Source: Zoogloea ramigera
Lineage (GTDB): Bacteria > Pseudomonadota > Gammaproteobacteria > Burkholderiales > Rhodocyclaceae
Assembly: GCF_006539865.1 (NCBI RefSeq)
Contig: NZ_BJNV01000041.1
Span: 1-45,028, forward strand
Length of the DNA stretch: 45,028 bases
Direction: 5' to 3'
Shown: piece after piece, positions 25,893-33,403 of the stretch
Numbering within the stretch: the first letter of the stretch is position 1
Layout: every line of letters starts with the position of its first letter
Position numbers and translations under genes: made by a program
The notes under the pieces: model-generated
Told to the model about the DNA's origin: nothing
What the model saw: only the letters and a program-made list of their open reading frames with translations
The model's database searches: none

Positions 25893-27617
25893 ATGAAGAA
25901 GAACACTCTCTCAAGGGTACGCAGGGTCGTCCCGAGCTTCCTTGGCCCCTGCGGGGGGCCGGCTGGACGAAGCCCGGCCATGGGGGCGCTTGGTACCTGC
26001 CTGGCGCTGGCCGTGGCGACCTTCGCTGCGCAGGCTGCGGCCCAGGGCAACGCCCTGCAGGGTACGCCGCCGCCGCAGCCGCTGCCCTCCGATGCCGGTG
26101 CGCTACCGGCCGGCCCGCCCGCGACCCCGGCCAAGCCGGTGGCAGCGGGGCCAAGCGTGGTGCTGAAGGTGGTCGAGATCTCCGGCAACACCATTCTCGA
26201 CAGCGCGAGCCTGCTCGCCGAGCTCGGCGAGGTCGCCGGCAAGTCCTTCGACATCGGCGGTCTCAACGCTCTGGCGGCTAAAGTCGAGGCCCGCTATCGC
26301 GCCGCCGGCCATCCCTTCACCCAGGCCTTCCTGCCGCCGCAGGACCTGAACGGCGGCGTGCTCAAGATCAGCGTCATCGAAGGCCGCTACGGTTCCATCC
26401 GCGCCGTGGGCAAGGATGAGCTGCCGGCCGGCGCCCAGCCTTTTCTCGATCACGCCCTGCAGCCGGGCGACGCGATCGAGAACAAGGCGCTCGAACGCAC
26501 GCTGCTCATCCTCGACGACCAGCCGGGCATGAAGGTCCGCCCGCTGGTCCGGCCCGGTGCCAGGCTGGGCGAGGCCGATTTGCAGGTTAACGTCGAGCGG
26601 GTCTCCCATGTGAGCGGTGAAGTCGGCCTGGACAACACCGGTGCCCGCTCCACGGGCGAGCACCGTGCTCGCGGTGCGTTGTTTGTCAACAGCCCCTTCC
26701 GGTACGGTGACAAGATCTCGCTGAATGGCCTGTACACCGACAAGGACATGTGGCTGGGGTCGGTTGACTACGAAACCCCGCTAGGGCCTTCCGGGCTGCG
26801 CGGTCATGTCGGCTTCGCTCACACCAACTACCAGCTCGGGGCACAGTTTGCCGCGCTCAATGCCAAGGGCTACGCGGACATCGCCAGTGCAAGGCTGAGC
26901 TACCCCCTGATGCGCTCGCAGGCAATTAACGTCCTGTTCTCGGTGGGTTACCAGCACAAGAAACTCGAGGACCGCTACGAGAGCACCGACACCGTTCGCA
27001 GGAAGCACAGCGACGGCTTTCCGGTGGCCCTGCAGTTCGACAGGCGCGACGCCTTGCTTGGCGGCGGCGTGACCTACGGCTCGCTCACCTGGCTCACCGG
27101 CCGCCTCAGCCTCGACGCCGACATGGCGGCGCTGGATCGCATCACTGCCCGGACCGAAGGCAGCTTCAACAAGGTTAATCTCGACGTCGCCCGCATCCAG
27201 CAGGTCGTCGGCCCGCTCAGCGCTTATGTGCGTTATTCTGGGCAGTGGGCAGGCAAGAACCTGGATTCGTCCGAGAAGTTCAACCTCGGCGGTTTCTATG
27301 GCGTACGCGCTTACCCGCTGGGCGAAGGCGTCGGCGACGAGGGCTGGTTCGCCCAGCTTGAGTTCCGCTACGCGCTCGGCCCGGTGACGCCCTTCGTCTT
27401 CCACGACCTCGGTCAGTCCGACACCAATGCCAACCCGTGGGACGCTGCATCCACCGCCAAGCGCAAGCTCGCGGGCTCCGGTATCGGTGTCCGCTCCATC
27501 TGGGATGGCTGGAGCTTCGATGCGAGCGTCGCCTGGCGCTCGCAGGGCGGTGCCTCAACGGCGGAAGACGTCGATCGTAATCCGCGCATTTTTGTGATGC
27601 TCGGCCGCCGTTTCTGA
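25893..27617 (+). CDS. TpsB outer-membrane transporter (ShlB/FhaC family)
   Basis: This is the partner that exports the upstream exoprotein across the outer membrane. The 574-residue protein has a signal peptide, a proline-rich linker, POTRA domains (about residues 90-240, starting VLKVVEISGNTIL) and a C-terminal 16-strand barrel. The barrel has the family motif GGFYGVRAYPLGEGVGDEG (plug/loop L6, VRGY-like) and ends in GRRF. The start is ATG 25893 after AGGAAG, 11 bp after the exoprotein stop, so the genes are cotranscribed. Residues 15-34 are encoded by a REP-like repeat inserted in frame between the basic N-region (MKKNTLSRVRR) and the hydrophobic core (TCLALAVATFAAQAAA). The signal peptide is therefore unusually long, about 50 residues. 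Whether it still works is unknown. Confidence 0.93.
   Translation: MKKNTLSRVRRVVPSFLGPCGGPAGRSPAMGALGTCLALAVATFAAQAAAQGNALQGTPPPQPLPSDAGALPAGPPATPAKPVAAGPSVVLKVVEISGNTILDSASLLAELGEVAGKSFDIGGLNALAAKVEARYRAAGHPFTQAFLPPQDLNGGVLKISVIEGRYGSIRAVGKDELPAGAQPFLDHALQPGDAIENKALERTLLILDDQPGMKVRPLVRPGARLGEADLQVNVERVSHVSGEVGLDNTGARSTGEHRARGALFVNSPFRYGDKISLNGLYTDKDMWLGSVDYETPLGPSGLRGHVGFAHTNYQLGAQFAALNAKGYADIASARLSYPLMRSQAINVLFSVGYQHKKLEDRYESTDTVRRKHSDGFPVALQFDRRDALLGGGVTYGSLTWLTGRLSLDADMAALDRITARTEGSFNKVNLDVARIQQVVGPLSAYVRYSGQWAGKNLDSSEKFNLGGFYGVRAYPLGEGVGDEGWFAQLEFRYALGPVTPFVFHDLGQSDTNANPWDAASTAKRKLAGSGIGVRSIWDGWSFDASVAWRSQGGASTAEDVDRNPRIFVMLGRRF
25934..25993 (-). repeat. REP-like element, copy D, inside the TpsB coding sequence
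   Basis: Read on the minus strand, it aligns with copies B and C: AAGCGCCCCC, then GCCGGGCTTCGTCCAGCC, then GGCCCC...GGGGCC, then CAAGGAAGCT. It is 60 bp, that is 20 codons, so the tpsB frame is kept. Confidence 0.75.
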
Positions 27618-27627
27618 ACCTGCGGCA

Positions 27628-27647
27628 CGGGGTTCTGGCGAGCCCCG
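27628..27647 (+). terminator. Hairpin after tpsB
   Basis: CGGGGTTC and CGAGCCCCG form a short stem with one G-T pair and a 3-base loop, starting 11 bp after the tpsB stop. There is no T run, so termination is uncertain. Confidence 0.4.
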
Positions 27648-27672
27648 CTGCTGCTTGGCCGGAACCGCGCTT

Positions 27673-27716
27673 GGCAGACGCCTGGGCTTCCTGTCGGTCT
27701 GCCCCAGGTGTCTGCC
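27673..27716. terminator. Long inverted repeat between convergent tpsB and the TPR lipoprotein operon
   Basis: GGCAGACGCCTGGG and CCCAGGTGTCTGCC form a 14-bp stem with one G-T pair and a 16-base loop. The position between two converging genes suggests a bidirectional terminator, but no T run is seen. Confidence 0.5.
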
Positions 27717-27741
27717 ATGCTGGCGCCACTACCCGCCGCCC

Positions 27742-28623
27742 TCAGCGGTAGCGGGTGACGAGGGCGTTGTAGCGTGGGTCGTTCCGGAGCGCGGTGAGGT
27801 CGCTTGCGGCTTCGAGCAGGGCAAAGTCGCGGAAGCCGTTCTGGAAGGCATCCCGCAGCTTGCGCACGGCGCCGTCCGGGTCGCCCCGGCGCATGGTCAG
27901 CACGGCCAGCTGGTAGTCGATCATCGGGTCGTCGCCGTACTGGCGGTGAGCCTCGATGAGCAGGGCTTCGGCCTCGGCGAGGGCGTTGCCGGCGATCTTC
28001 TGTTCGGCCTGGCGGATCAGGTCGATGGTGCTGGCGCCCCGGGCCGCGGGGGCGCCCCGTTTTGGCGCGGGTGCTGCGGCGCTGGCCGGTGCTACAGGTG
28101 CGGGCCGGTCCGCGGCGGCCGCCACGGGTGCCGGCAAGACGGGCGCTTGTACGGCAGCTGGCGGAGGCGCGACCGGCGCCGGCGTTGGGGCCGGTGCCGG
28201 CGCGGCCAGCGGCGCCAGGGCCTGGGGCGCCGGGGCCGGATTGGCGCGGGCAGGCTGAACGGCGTCGGCGACGCGCTGGAAATACACCCGGCCGGCCAGC
28301 GGCATGTCGAAGTAGATCCGGTCGGCGCTCTCGAAGTAGAACGACAGGCCGATGCCGAAGGGGGCGCCGAGGGTGACCACCTCGCCTTCGGCCTCGATCG
28401 ACGAGATCGGGATGCGGATGTCGCCCTCGGCGGACATCAGCTCCCGGGGGGTGACCACGAACTCCGGGCCCATCGGCAGGCTGACGCTCTGAACCTGGAG
28501 GCGGTCGGCCCGCCAGTGGCCGAGGATCCGCTGGCCGTCGTCGCGGCCGCAGGCCGTGAGGAGGGTGGCCAGCAGCAGCGCGGAGGCGAGGCCGCGGCAG
28601 CGCCCGGAGGTTCGCCGGATCAT
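27742..28623 (-). CDS. TPR-containing lipoprotein, last gene of the tubulin-caspase operon
   Basis: This 293-residue protein has a lipoprotein signal (LLTAC, Cys25). A ~90-residue beta-type domain follows (GHWRADRLQVQS...GLSFYFES...YFDMPLAGRVYF), then an Ala/Pro-rich linker and a C-terminal TPR region. The last ~60 residues (DYQLAVLTMRRGD...FRDFALLEAASDL..LRNDPRYNALVTRYR) resemble the end of the upstream gene product. They match the pattern of TPR end-of-group domains. It overlaps the previous gene by 4 bp (ATGA), so translation is coupled. It probably sits in the periplasm attached to a membrane and scaffolds protein contacts. The specific function is unknown. Confidence 0.8.
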   Translation of the reverse strand: MIRRTSGRCRGLASALLLATLLTACGRDDGQRILGHWRADRLQVQSVSLPMGPEFVVTPRELMSAEGDIRIPISSIEAEGEVVTLGAPFGIGLSFYFESADRIYFDMPLAGRVYFQRVADAVQPARANPAPAPQALAPLAAPAPAPTPAPVAPPPAAVQAPVLPAPVAAAADRPAPVAPASAAAPAPKRGAPAARGASTIDLIRQAEQKIAGNALAEAEALLIEAHRQYGDDPMIDYQLAVLTMRRGDPDGAVRKLRDAFQNGFRDFALLEAASDLTALRNDPRYNALVTRYR

Positions 28624-29378
28624 CTGGCGGGCGCGTTGCGGTACTGGGCCACGAGCTCGGTGAAGCGCGCGTCCTTGCGCAGGCCGTCCAGGTCGGGGTC
28701 CTGGTCCATCTTGTCGAAGTGGCTGAAGCCGGCCATGAAGCTGGCTTCGAACTCCTTCAGCGCGTCGTCGCGGCGGCCTTGCTTGAGGCGCAGCACGGCC
28801 AGGTTGTAGGCCACCAGCGCCTGCTTGGGGTCGCGGGCGCGGGCTTCGAGGAGGTCCTTCTCGGCCTCGTCGAGCTTGCCCTGGGTCATCTTGGCGATGG
28901 CCAGCTTGAGCATCTCGTTGGCAGCGGCCCGGCTGCCGGCCTGCTCGGCGCTGGCGGCGTCGCCGGCGGTGAGCTTGTCCTGGCTTTCCTGGCGCAGGGC
29001 CTTGGTTTCCGCTTCGGAGGGGGCGATGCCGGGGGCGGCCGCCGGGGGCTCCGCGGGGGCCGTCGGGGCCACGGGGGCCGGTGCCGGCGCGGGCGCCTGT
29101 TCGACGACCGGGGCGGGCGGCGGCGGGGGTTCCTGCGCCGGCTTGCCCATCGCGGTGAAGTAGTAGCCGCCGCCGGTCAGGGCTACCAGCACGGCGGCGC
29201 CGGCGGCGATCAGCGGTGTCCGGCTGGCGCCGCGGCTACCGCCGTCGGGGGCGGCGACGGGGTTCAGGAGGGTGTTGCAGCCGGGGCACTTCAGGTCTTC
29301 GCCGGGGGCGCGTTCAAAGATCTCGCCGCGGTTCGCGTGGTCGCAATCGCCCAGGGTCGGGCACTTGTATTTCGCCAT
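28620..29378 (-). CDS. Zinc-ribbon / single-helix / TPR protein
   Basis: The 252-residue protein begins with a four-cysteine zinc-ribbon-like module (Cys6, Cys12, Cys31, Cys34; KYKCPTLGDCDHANRG ... LKCPGC). A single membrane helix (about residues 55-77, PLIAAGAAVLVALTGGGYYF), a Pro/Ala linker, a coiled coil and TPR repeats follow. The cytoplasmic zinc ribbon and periplasmic TPR orientation is inferred. The tail (AGFSHFDKMDQDPDLDGLRKDARFTELVAQYR; shown here only as a marker) is homologous to that of the following lipoprotein. It lies 45 bp downstream of the tubulin-like gene and overlaps the next gene by 4 bp. It could link the cytoplasmic tubulin-like protein to the envelope components. No enzyme motif is seen. 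Confidence 0.78.
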   Translation of the reverse strand: MAKYKCPTLGDCDHANRGEIFERAPGEDLKCPGCNTLLNPVAAPDGGSRGASRTPLIAAGAAVLVALTGGGYYFTAMGKPAQEPPPPPAPVVEQAPAPAPAPVAPTAPAEPPAAAPGIAPSEAETKALRQESQDKLTAGDAASAEQAGSRAAANEMLKLAIAKMTQGKLDEAEKDLLEARARDPKQALVAYNLAVLRLKQGRRDDALKEFEASFMAGFSHFDKMDQDPDLDGLRKDARFTELVAQYRNAPAR

Positions 29379-29423
29379 TTTTAGGCCTCTTCAGATGTCG
29401 GTGTTGGCTTGGGTTCGGTGGTC

Positions 29424-32400
29424 TCAGTCGTCCTGGGCGGGCAGGCCGACGATCTCGAGCAGCGGCTTCTGCATCGCGGCCAGCGCCAGGAACTCGGCGT
29501 CCTGGTCGTCTTCGCCCGAGTCGGTGAAGCGGGCCAGCACCAGCTGCTCGTAGGCGCTGCGCAGCTCGGTCTTCTTGTCGATGTGCTTGTAGTCGGCGTC
29601 GATGCGCTTGGCGACTTCCTTCTCGATGGCGGCCTGGACGTCGGCCGGGTGGTCGCCCTCGATGATGTCGGTCCAGCCCTTGCCCTTCAGCACCACCACC
29701 TTCGGCAGGCCGCCGGAGATGTAGCTGAAGACCCACTCCATCAGGCCGGTGGTCTTGTTCTGGCGCTCCTTGACCATGCCCAGCAGGCGGGCCACGAGGA
29801 GGTAGGGCTTGCGGCGGGCTTCGGCGTTGACCTCGGCACTGGAGCGGGCGAACAGCGGCGGCAGCTTCTTGCCGTCGCCCTCGCCGTGCAGCAGGATCGC
29901 CTCCTTGTCGTCGGCGAGCAGGCCGTCGTAGTGGCGCTTGAGCTCGCCCAGCGACTCGACGAAGCGCGCCGGCATCAGCGAGGCGATCTTCATGATGACG
30001 ATCTGGTTGGAGAGCTTGCCGACGGCGACCTTGGTGTCCGAGGCCGGGTCTTTCTGGGCGTCGAAGAGCGCCGCCAGGCTGCCCCGGAAGTCCTTCTGGT
30101 TCTCGCACTCGGGCAGGAACACGCCGATGGTCTGGGTGCGCCCGCGGGAGCCGCCGGCGTTGTTGGCGACGCTGCGGTCCACCTCGGTCTTGTTGAAGGT
30201 GAGCAGGCTGCCGGCCTCGTCGTAGAGCTCGGAGACGAAGGCCTTGAGGCCGCTGGGGTTGGCGTCGTACTTTTTCTGCAGGCGCTCGACGATGTTCACG
30301 TGGAGCACCGGCGGCAGGGTCTTGGCGATCTCGGCGTGGGCCATCTCGACGATCTGCGCCGATTCCTGCGACAGGGTCGAGATCACGCTGCCCAGGCTGA
30401 TGCCCTGCAGCAGCTGGTCGAAGCCATCTACGTCGGTGCCGGCCAGGTCGATGAGGGTCTGGCGGACGCGCTGGGTGCGGGCGGCCTGGGCGGCCTCGTC
30501 GGTGATCAGCGCCTTCAGGATGCCGGCGATGGCGTTCTGGTCGAAGATGCGCTTCTGGTAGGCGGCGTCGGCGGGGCCGAGGCGCGCGGCGCGCTCGAGC
30601 TTGACCTTCTCGGTGGCGGCGGCGAGGTTCTGGTGCAGCGCGTCGATGGCGCCGCGCAGCGCGGTGAGCTGCTCCTTGACGAAGGGGAGCAGGCTGCAGG
30701 CAAACTTGAGGCCCTGGTAGCTGGTGTTGAGGATGTACTGGTCCTGCAGCTGGGTGCCGATGTCCGAGAACAGCGCGCCGCGCTTGTCGGTGAGGTGCTT
30801 GCCGAGGAAGCCGACCTTGTTGAACTGGGCCGACAGCTCGGCGATGCGGGTCTGCACCGCCTGCATCTCGGTGGGCATCTTGGTGAGCTTCTCGGTGAGC
30901 AGCTCCAGCCGCTCGTCGAGCATCGCGACGAGGGCGTCGGTGAGCTGGCGCAGCTGGATCAGCGAGGCGGTGCCCGACTTCCAGCGCCCGAAGAGCTCCT
31001 TCTCGATGTGGCGGCCGATGTGGCGGGCCATCTCGAGGCGGGCGTTGCCCTTCACCTCGTAGAACTTGCGCACGCCGCCCATGGTCCGGTAGGTGTCGTC
31101 GAAGACCTTGGCGAGCCGGCTGTTGAGGACGTGGATCCAGTTGGTCTCCTCGATCGTCTTGTCGGCCTTGATGTCGGGCACCTGCAGGCTGACGATCTGC
31201 TTCCAGTACTCGCGCGGCGGCTTCCAGCTGGCGTTTCTGGCGTCGTCCTCGAGGATGCCGGTCTCGAGGGTCAGGTGGGCGTCGCTCAGCAGCAGCGACT
31301 GCAGGGTGTCGGGCTTGCGGGCCTCGAAGCCCCAGTCCTTCTCGATGGCCTCGTCGGCGTAGCCTTCACCCTGGCGGAAGTTGTTGTACATCAGCTGGCG
31401 GGTGGCCTGTTCGGCGAAGCCGTAGGCCAGGAACTCCTTGATCTCCTGCTCGGGCACCACCACCCGCTTGATGCCGAAGGACAGGAAGAGCTTGGCGCGG
31501 GCCTTGCCGATGCCGTCCTCGCTCTCGAAGTTCTTGATGTCGTTCTCGCCCTTCTCGGCGCGGCCGAGGCCTTCCCACTCCTTGTTCATCGTCTTCTGGA
31601 AGATGAACTCGGCCATGATGCGCGGCACTTCCGATTCGACCTCGAACTGGATGCTGTGCTCGTTGATGTTGTTAACGAGGTAGCAGCCGTTGAAGTAGAT
31701 GTCGTGGTCGAGGCGCGAGCCGTCGAGCAGGTGGGTCGGCTTGTACTTGCCCACGGCCAGCGCGTTGAGCTCGGAGAGGGCGGCGTAGCCGTTGGCGTAG
31801 TAGGGCGAGAAGCCGGCCACGTCCTTGACGCGGCGGGAATTCTTCTCGGGCAGCATCGCGTAGATGAGGATGCGGTACTGGTTGGCGTCGGGGCACTTGT
31901 GGCGGATCTGCGCCACGGCGTCCACCACCGAGCCGCTGCCGGTGCCGCCGGCCAGGCCGCAGACCACATGGATCACCGCGCCGACCTTGCCGCCGGGGCC
32001 GGATTCGAGCACCGCCAGGCGGTCCTCGACGGCCTTCACGAAGTTGGAGGCGTTCTGGGCGAACACCAGCCGGCCGAGCTTGCGGCGCTGGGCGGCGCCG
32101 GCAGTGGTGGCCATGAACAGGTCGAACACGCTGCGCGGCTCGATCCAGCCCTTGAGGCCGGGGAAGGAGTTCGGGTCGCTCAGCACCGGGCGCACGCTGC
32201 TGACCTCGTTGATGAGGTACTGGCTGCGGGCCAGATCGATCTCCTTGCCGAGGACTTTCCACTCCTCCTTCTTGTCCAGCTCGTCGCGGGAGGTGTCGAC
32301 ATAAAGGAACTCGAAGCGGGCGTCCGAGGGGCTGTTGCCGTGGGCGTCCTTGCTGCGTTCGATGGTCTTCTTCAACTGGCGGATCACTTTGCCGCCGGTG

Positions 32401-32435
32401 CCGCCGAGGCCGATGATCAGGTGGTTGTTGCTCAT
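29424..32435 (-). CDS. Tubulin-like GTPase (Tubulin_2 family)
   Basis: This large 1003-residue protein carries the two hallmark nucleotide-binding loops of the tubulin/FtsZ superfamily: GLGGTGGK at residues 9-16 and the T4 signature CGLAGGTGSGS at 159-169. The strand VIHVV precedes the signature. The order and spacing fit the Tubulin_2 (PF13809-type) family, whose members are long and have a large C-terminal part. Here residues 400-900 are mostly helical with coiled-coil-like stretches. GTP binding and possibly polymerisation are expected from the family but untested. No signal peptide or membrane helix is seen, so it is cytoplasmic. It is the fourth gene of an operon under a c-di-GMP riboswitch, flanked by envelope proteins. 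It is neither FtsZ nor TubZ: it is far longer and shares only the GTP-binding motifs. Confidence 0.88.
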   Translation of the reverse strand: MSNNHLIIGLGGTGGKVIRQLKKTIERSKDAHGNSPSDARFEFLYVDTSRDELDKKEEWKVLGKEIDLARSQYLINEVSSVRPVLSDPNSFPGLKGWIEPRSVFDLFMATTAGAAQRRKLGRLVFAQNASNFVKAVEDRLAVLESGPGGKVGAVIHVVCGLAGGTGSGSVVDAVAQIRHKCPDANQYRILIYAMLPEKNSRRVKDVAGFSPYYANGYAALSELNALAVGKYKPTHLLDGSRLDHDIYFNGCYLVNNINEHSIQFEVESEVPRIMAEFIFQKTMNKEWEGLGRAEKGENDIKNFESEDGIGKARAKLFLSFGIKRVVVPEQEIKEFLAYGFAEQATRQLMYNNFRQGEGYADEAIEKDWGFEARKPDTLQSLLLSDAHLTLETGILEDDARNASWKPPREYWKQIVSLQVPDIKADKTIEETNWIHVLNSRLAKVFDDTYRTMGGVRKFYEVKGNARLEMARHIGRHIEKELFGRWKSGTASLIQLRQLTDALVAMLDERLELLTEKLTKMPTEMQAVQTRIAELSAQFNKVGFLGKHLTDKRGALFSDIGTQLQDQYILNTSYQGLKFACSLLPFVKEQLTALRGAIDALHQNLAAATEKVKLERAARLGPADAAYQKRIFDQNAIAGILKALITDEAAQAARTQRVRQTLIDLAGTDVDGFDQLLQGISLGSVISTLSQESAQIVEMAHAEIAKTLPPVLHVNIVERLQKKYDANPSGLKAFVSELYDEAGSLLTFNKTEVDRSVANNAGGSRGRTQTIGVFLPECENQKDFRGSLAALFDAQKDPASDTKVAVGKLSNQIVIMKIASLMPARFVESLGELKRHYDGLLADDKEAILLHGEGDGKKLPPLFARSSAEVNAEARRKPYLLVARLLGMVKERQNKTTGLMEWVFSYISGGLPKVVVLKGKGWTDIIEGDHPADVQAAIEKEVAKRIDADYKHIDKKTELRSAYEQLVLARFTDSGEDDQDAEFLALAAMQKPLLEIVGLPAQDD

Positions 32436-32476
32436 GAGCGTCTTTCTGCGAAAAAGGGGGAAGGGGCCGCGGGGGC

Positions 32477-33343
32477 TTACTGATGGGCCAGCTTGATCTT
32501 CAGGAACAGGCCGGCGTCGCGGGTGGCCTTGGTCTTCACGACGTAGGAGGCCACCTGCCCGCCGGCGGCGGGGGCAGGGTCGTCGCTGAAGGCGATGCCC
32601 TTCGAGGCGTAGCTCTCGCCCGCCGGGGCGGCCGCGTCGGCGGTGCAGCGGCTGTCGTCGGTGAAGTTGATGGCCTTCGAGGCGTACTCGCGGTCACGGT
32701 TGAGGGTCGGGTCGGTGTCCAGGGCTACCGCCGCGCAGTTGGCCGCCGGCGCGTCGGCGAGGGTGGACACGATGTCCGGCCGCATGGTCTTGACCCGCTC
32801 GGGCATCGCGCCCGGCATCGGCTTCTTCGACACATACACCAGCAGCTGCTCGGTGCCCGGGTTGTGGTCGAACTCGAAGGCGCCCTGGCTGGGCAGGAAC
32901 ACCACGCCCATCGCATTCACGAAGTTGTCGCGGCCCGGCTGGGGGTAGATCTGGGTGATCTGGCCGTTGGGGTCTTCGTTGAGGATGTAGATGTAGGAGG
33001 GCGTGTTGACCTTCACGCCGAGCTGGAAGCGTTCGCCCGACTTGAACTTGCGGTTGGCCAGCACGTCACGGGTGCTGCCGTCGGGCTGCTTGAGGCGGAT
33101 GAAGTAGCTGGCGCCGATGTGGGCCGGGGCCGCCGGCTTCTTGTAGGCAACGGCCTTGGCGGGCTTCTTGTCGGCCTCCGGGGCGCTGGCGAGCGGAGCG
33201 GCGGGCTTGCCCTTCTGGGCGGTGGAGACGGCGATGACCGAGTCGTCCTCGCCAAAGAACAGTGACTTGGCGCTGTAGCTTTCTTCGGCGCAGGCGCCAC
33301 CGGCAAGCAGCAGGAGGGGCAGGATCGTCAGGGTTTGTCGCAT
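32477..33343 (-). CDS. Exported DUF4384 protein with three YxxK..DD motifs
   Basis: This 288-residue protein has a signal peptide (MRQTLTILPLLLLAGGACA-E). A DUF4384 domain (about residues 75-185: YFIRLKQPDGSTRDVL...GVKVNTPSYIYILNEDPNG...YVSKKPMP) is the usual companion of caspase-like peptidases and Ser/Thr kinases. A 13-residue motif occurs three times: SYSAKSLFFGEDD at the mature N-terminus (33242-33280), EYASKAINFTDD (32654-32689) and SYASKGIAFSDD (32579-32617). The upstream caspase-fold lipoprotein carries one more copy. The motifs may be shared recognition or processing sites. Start 33343 was preferred to the ATG at 33367 because it begins the signal peptide. It lies 60 bp after the caspase gene and 41 bp before the tubulin-like gene. 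Confidence 0.85.
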   Translation of the reverse strand: MRQTLTILPLLLLAGGACAEESYSAKSLFFGEDDSVIAVSTAQKGKPAAPLASAPEADKKPAKAVAYKKPAAPAHIGASYFIRLKQPDGSTRDVLANRKFKSGERFQLGVKVNTPSYIYILNEDPNGQITQIYPQPGRDNFVNAMGVVFLPSQGAFEFDHNPGTEQLLVYVSKKPMPGAMPERVKTMRPDIVSTLADAPAANCAAVALDTDPTLNRDREYASKAINFTDDSRCTADAAAPAGESYASKGIAFSDDPAPAAGGQVASYVVKTKATRDAGLFLKIKLAHQ

Positions 33344-33403
33344 GGTGTCGGGTTCTCCGGATGGCAATTCAGGGTGCGGTTCAGGGGCGTGCCGGGCCGG
33401 GCA

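Noticed and set aside
23173-26154. A 993-codon open frame on the minus strand through the adhesin gene and the start of tpsB.
   Set aside because: It is antisense to well-supported TPS genes, has no recognisable domain, and arises from the GC-rich codon pattern.
29409-32483. A 1024-codon open frame on the plus strand opposite the tubulin-like gene.
   Set aside because: The minus strand shows clear tubulin GTP-binding motifs; the plus frame is low-complexity and unlike any family.
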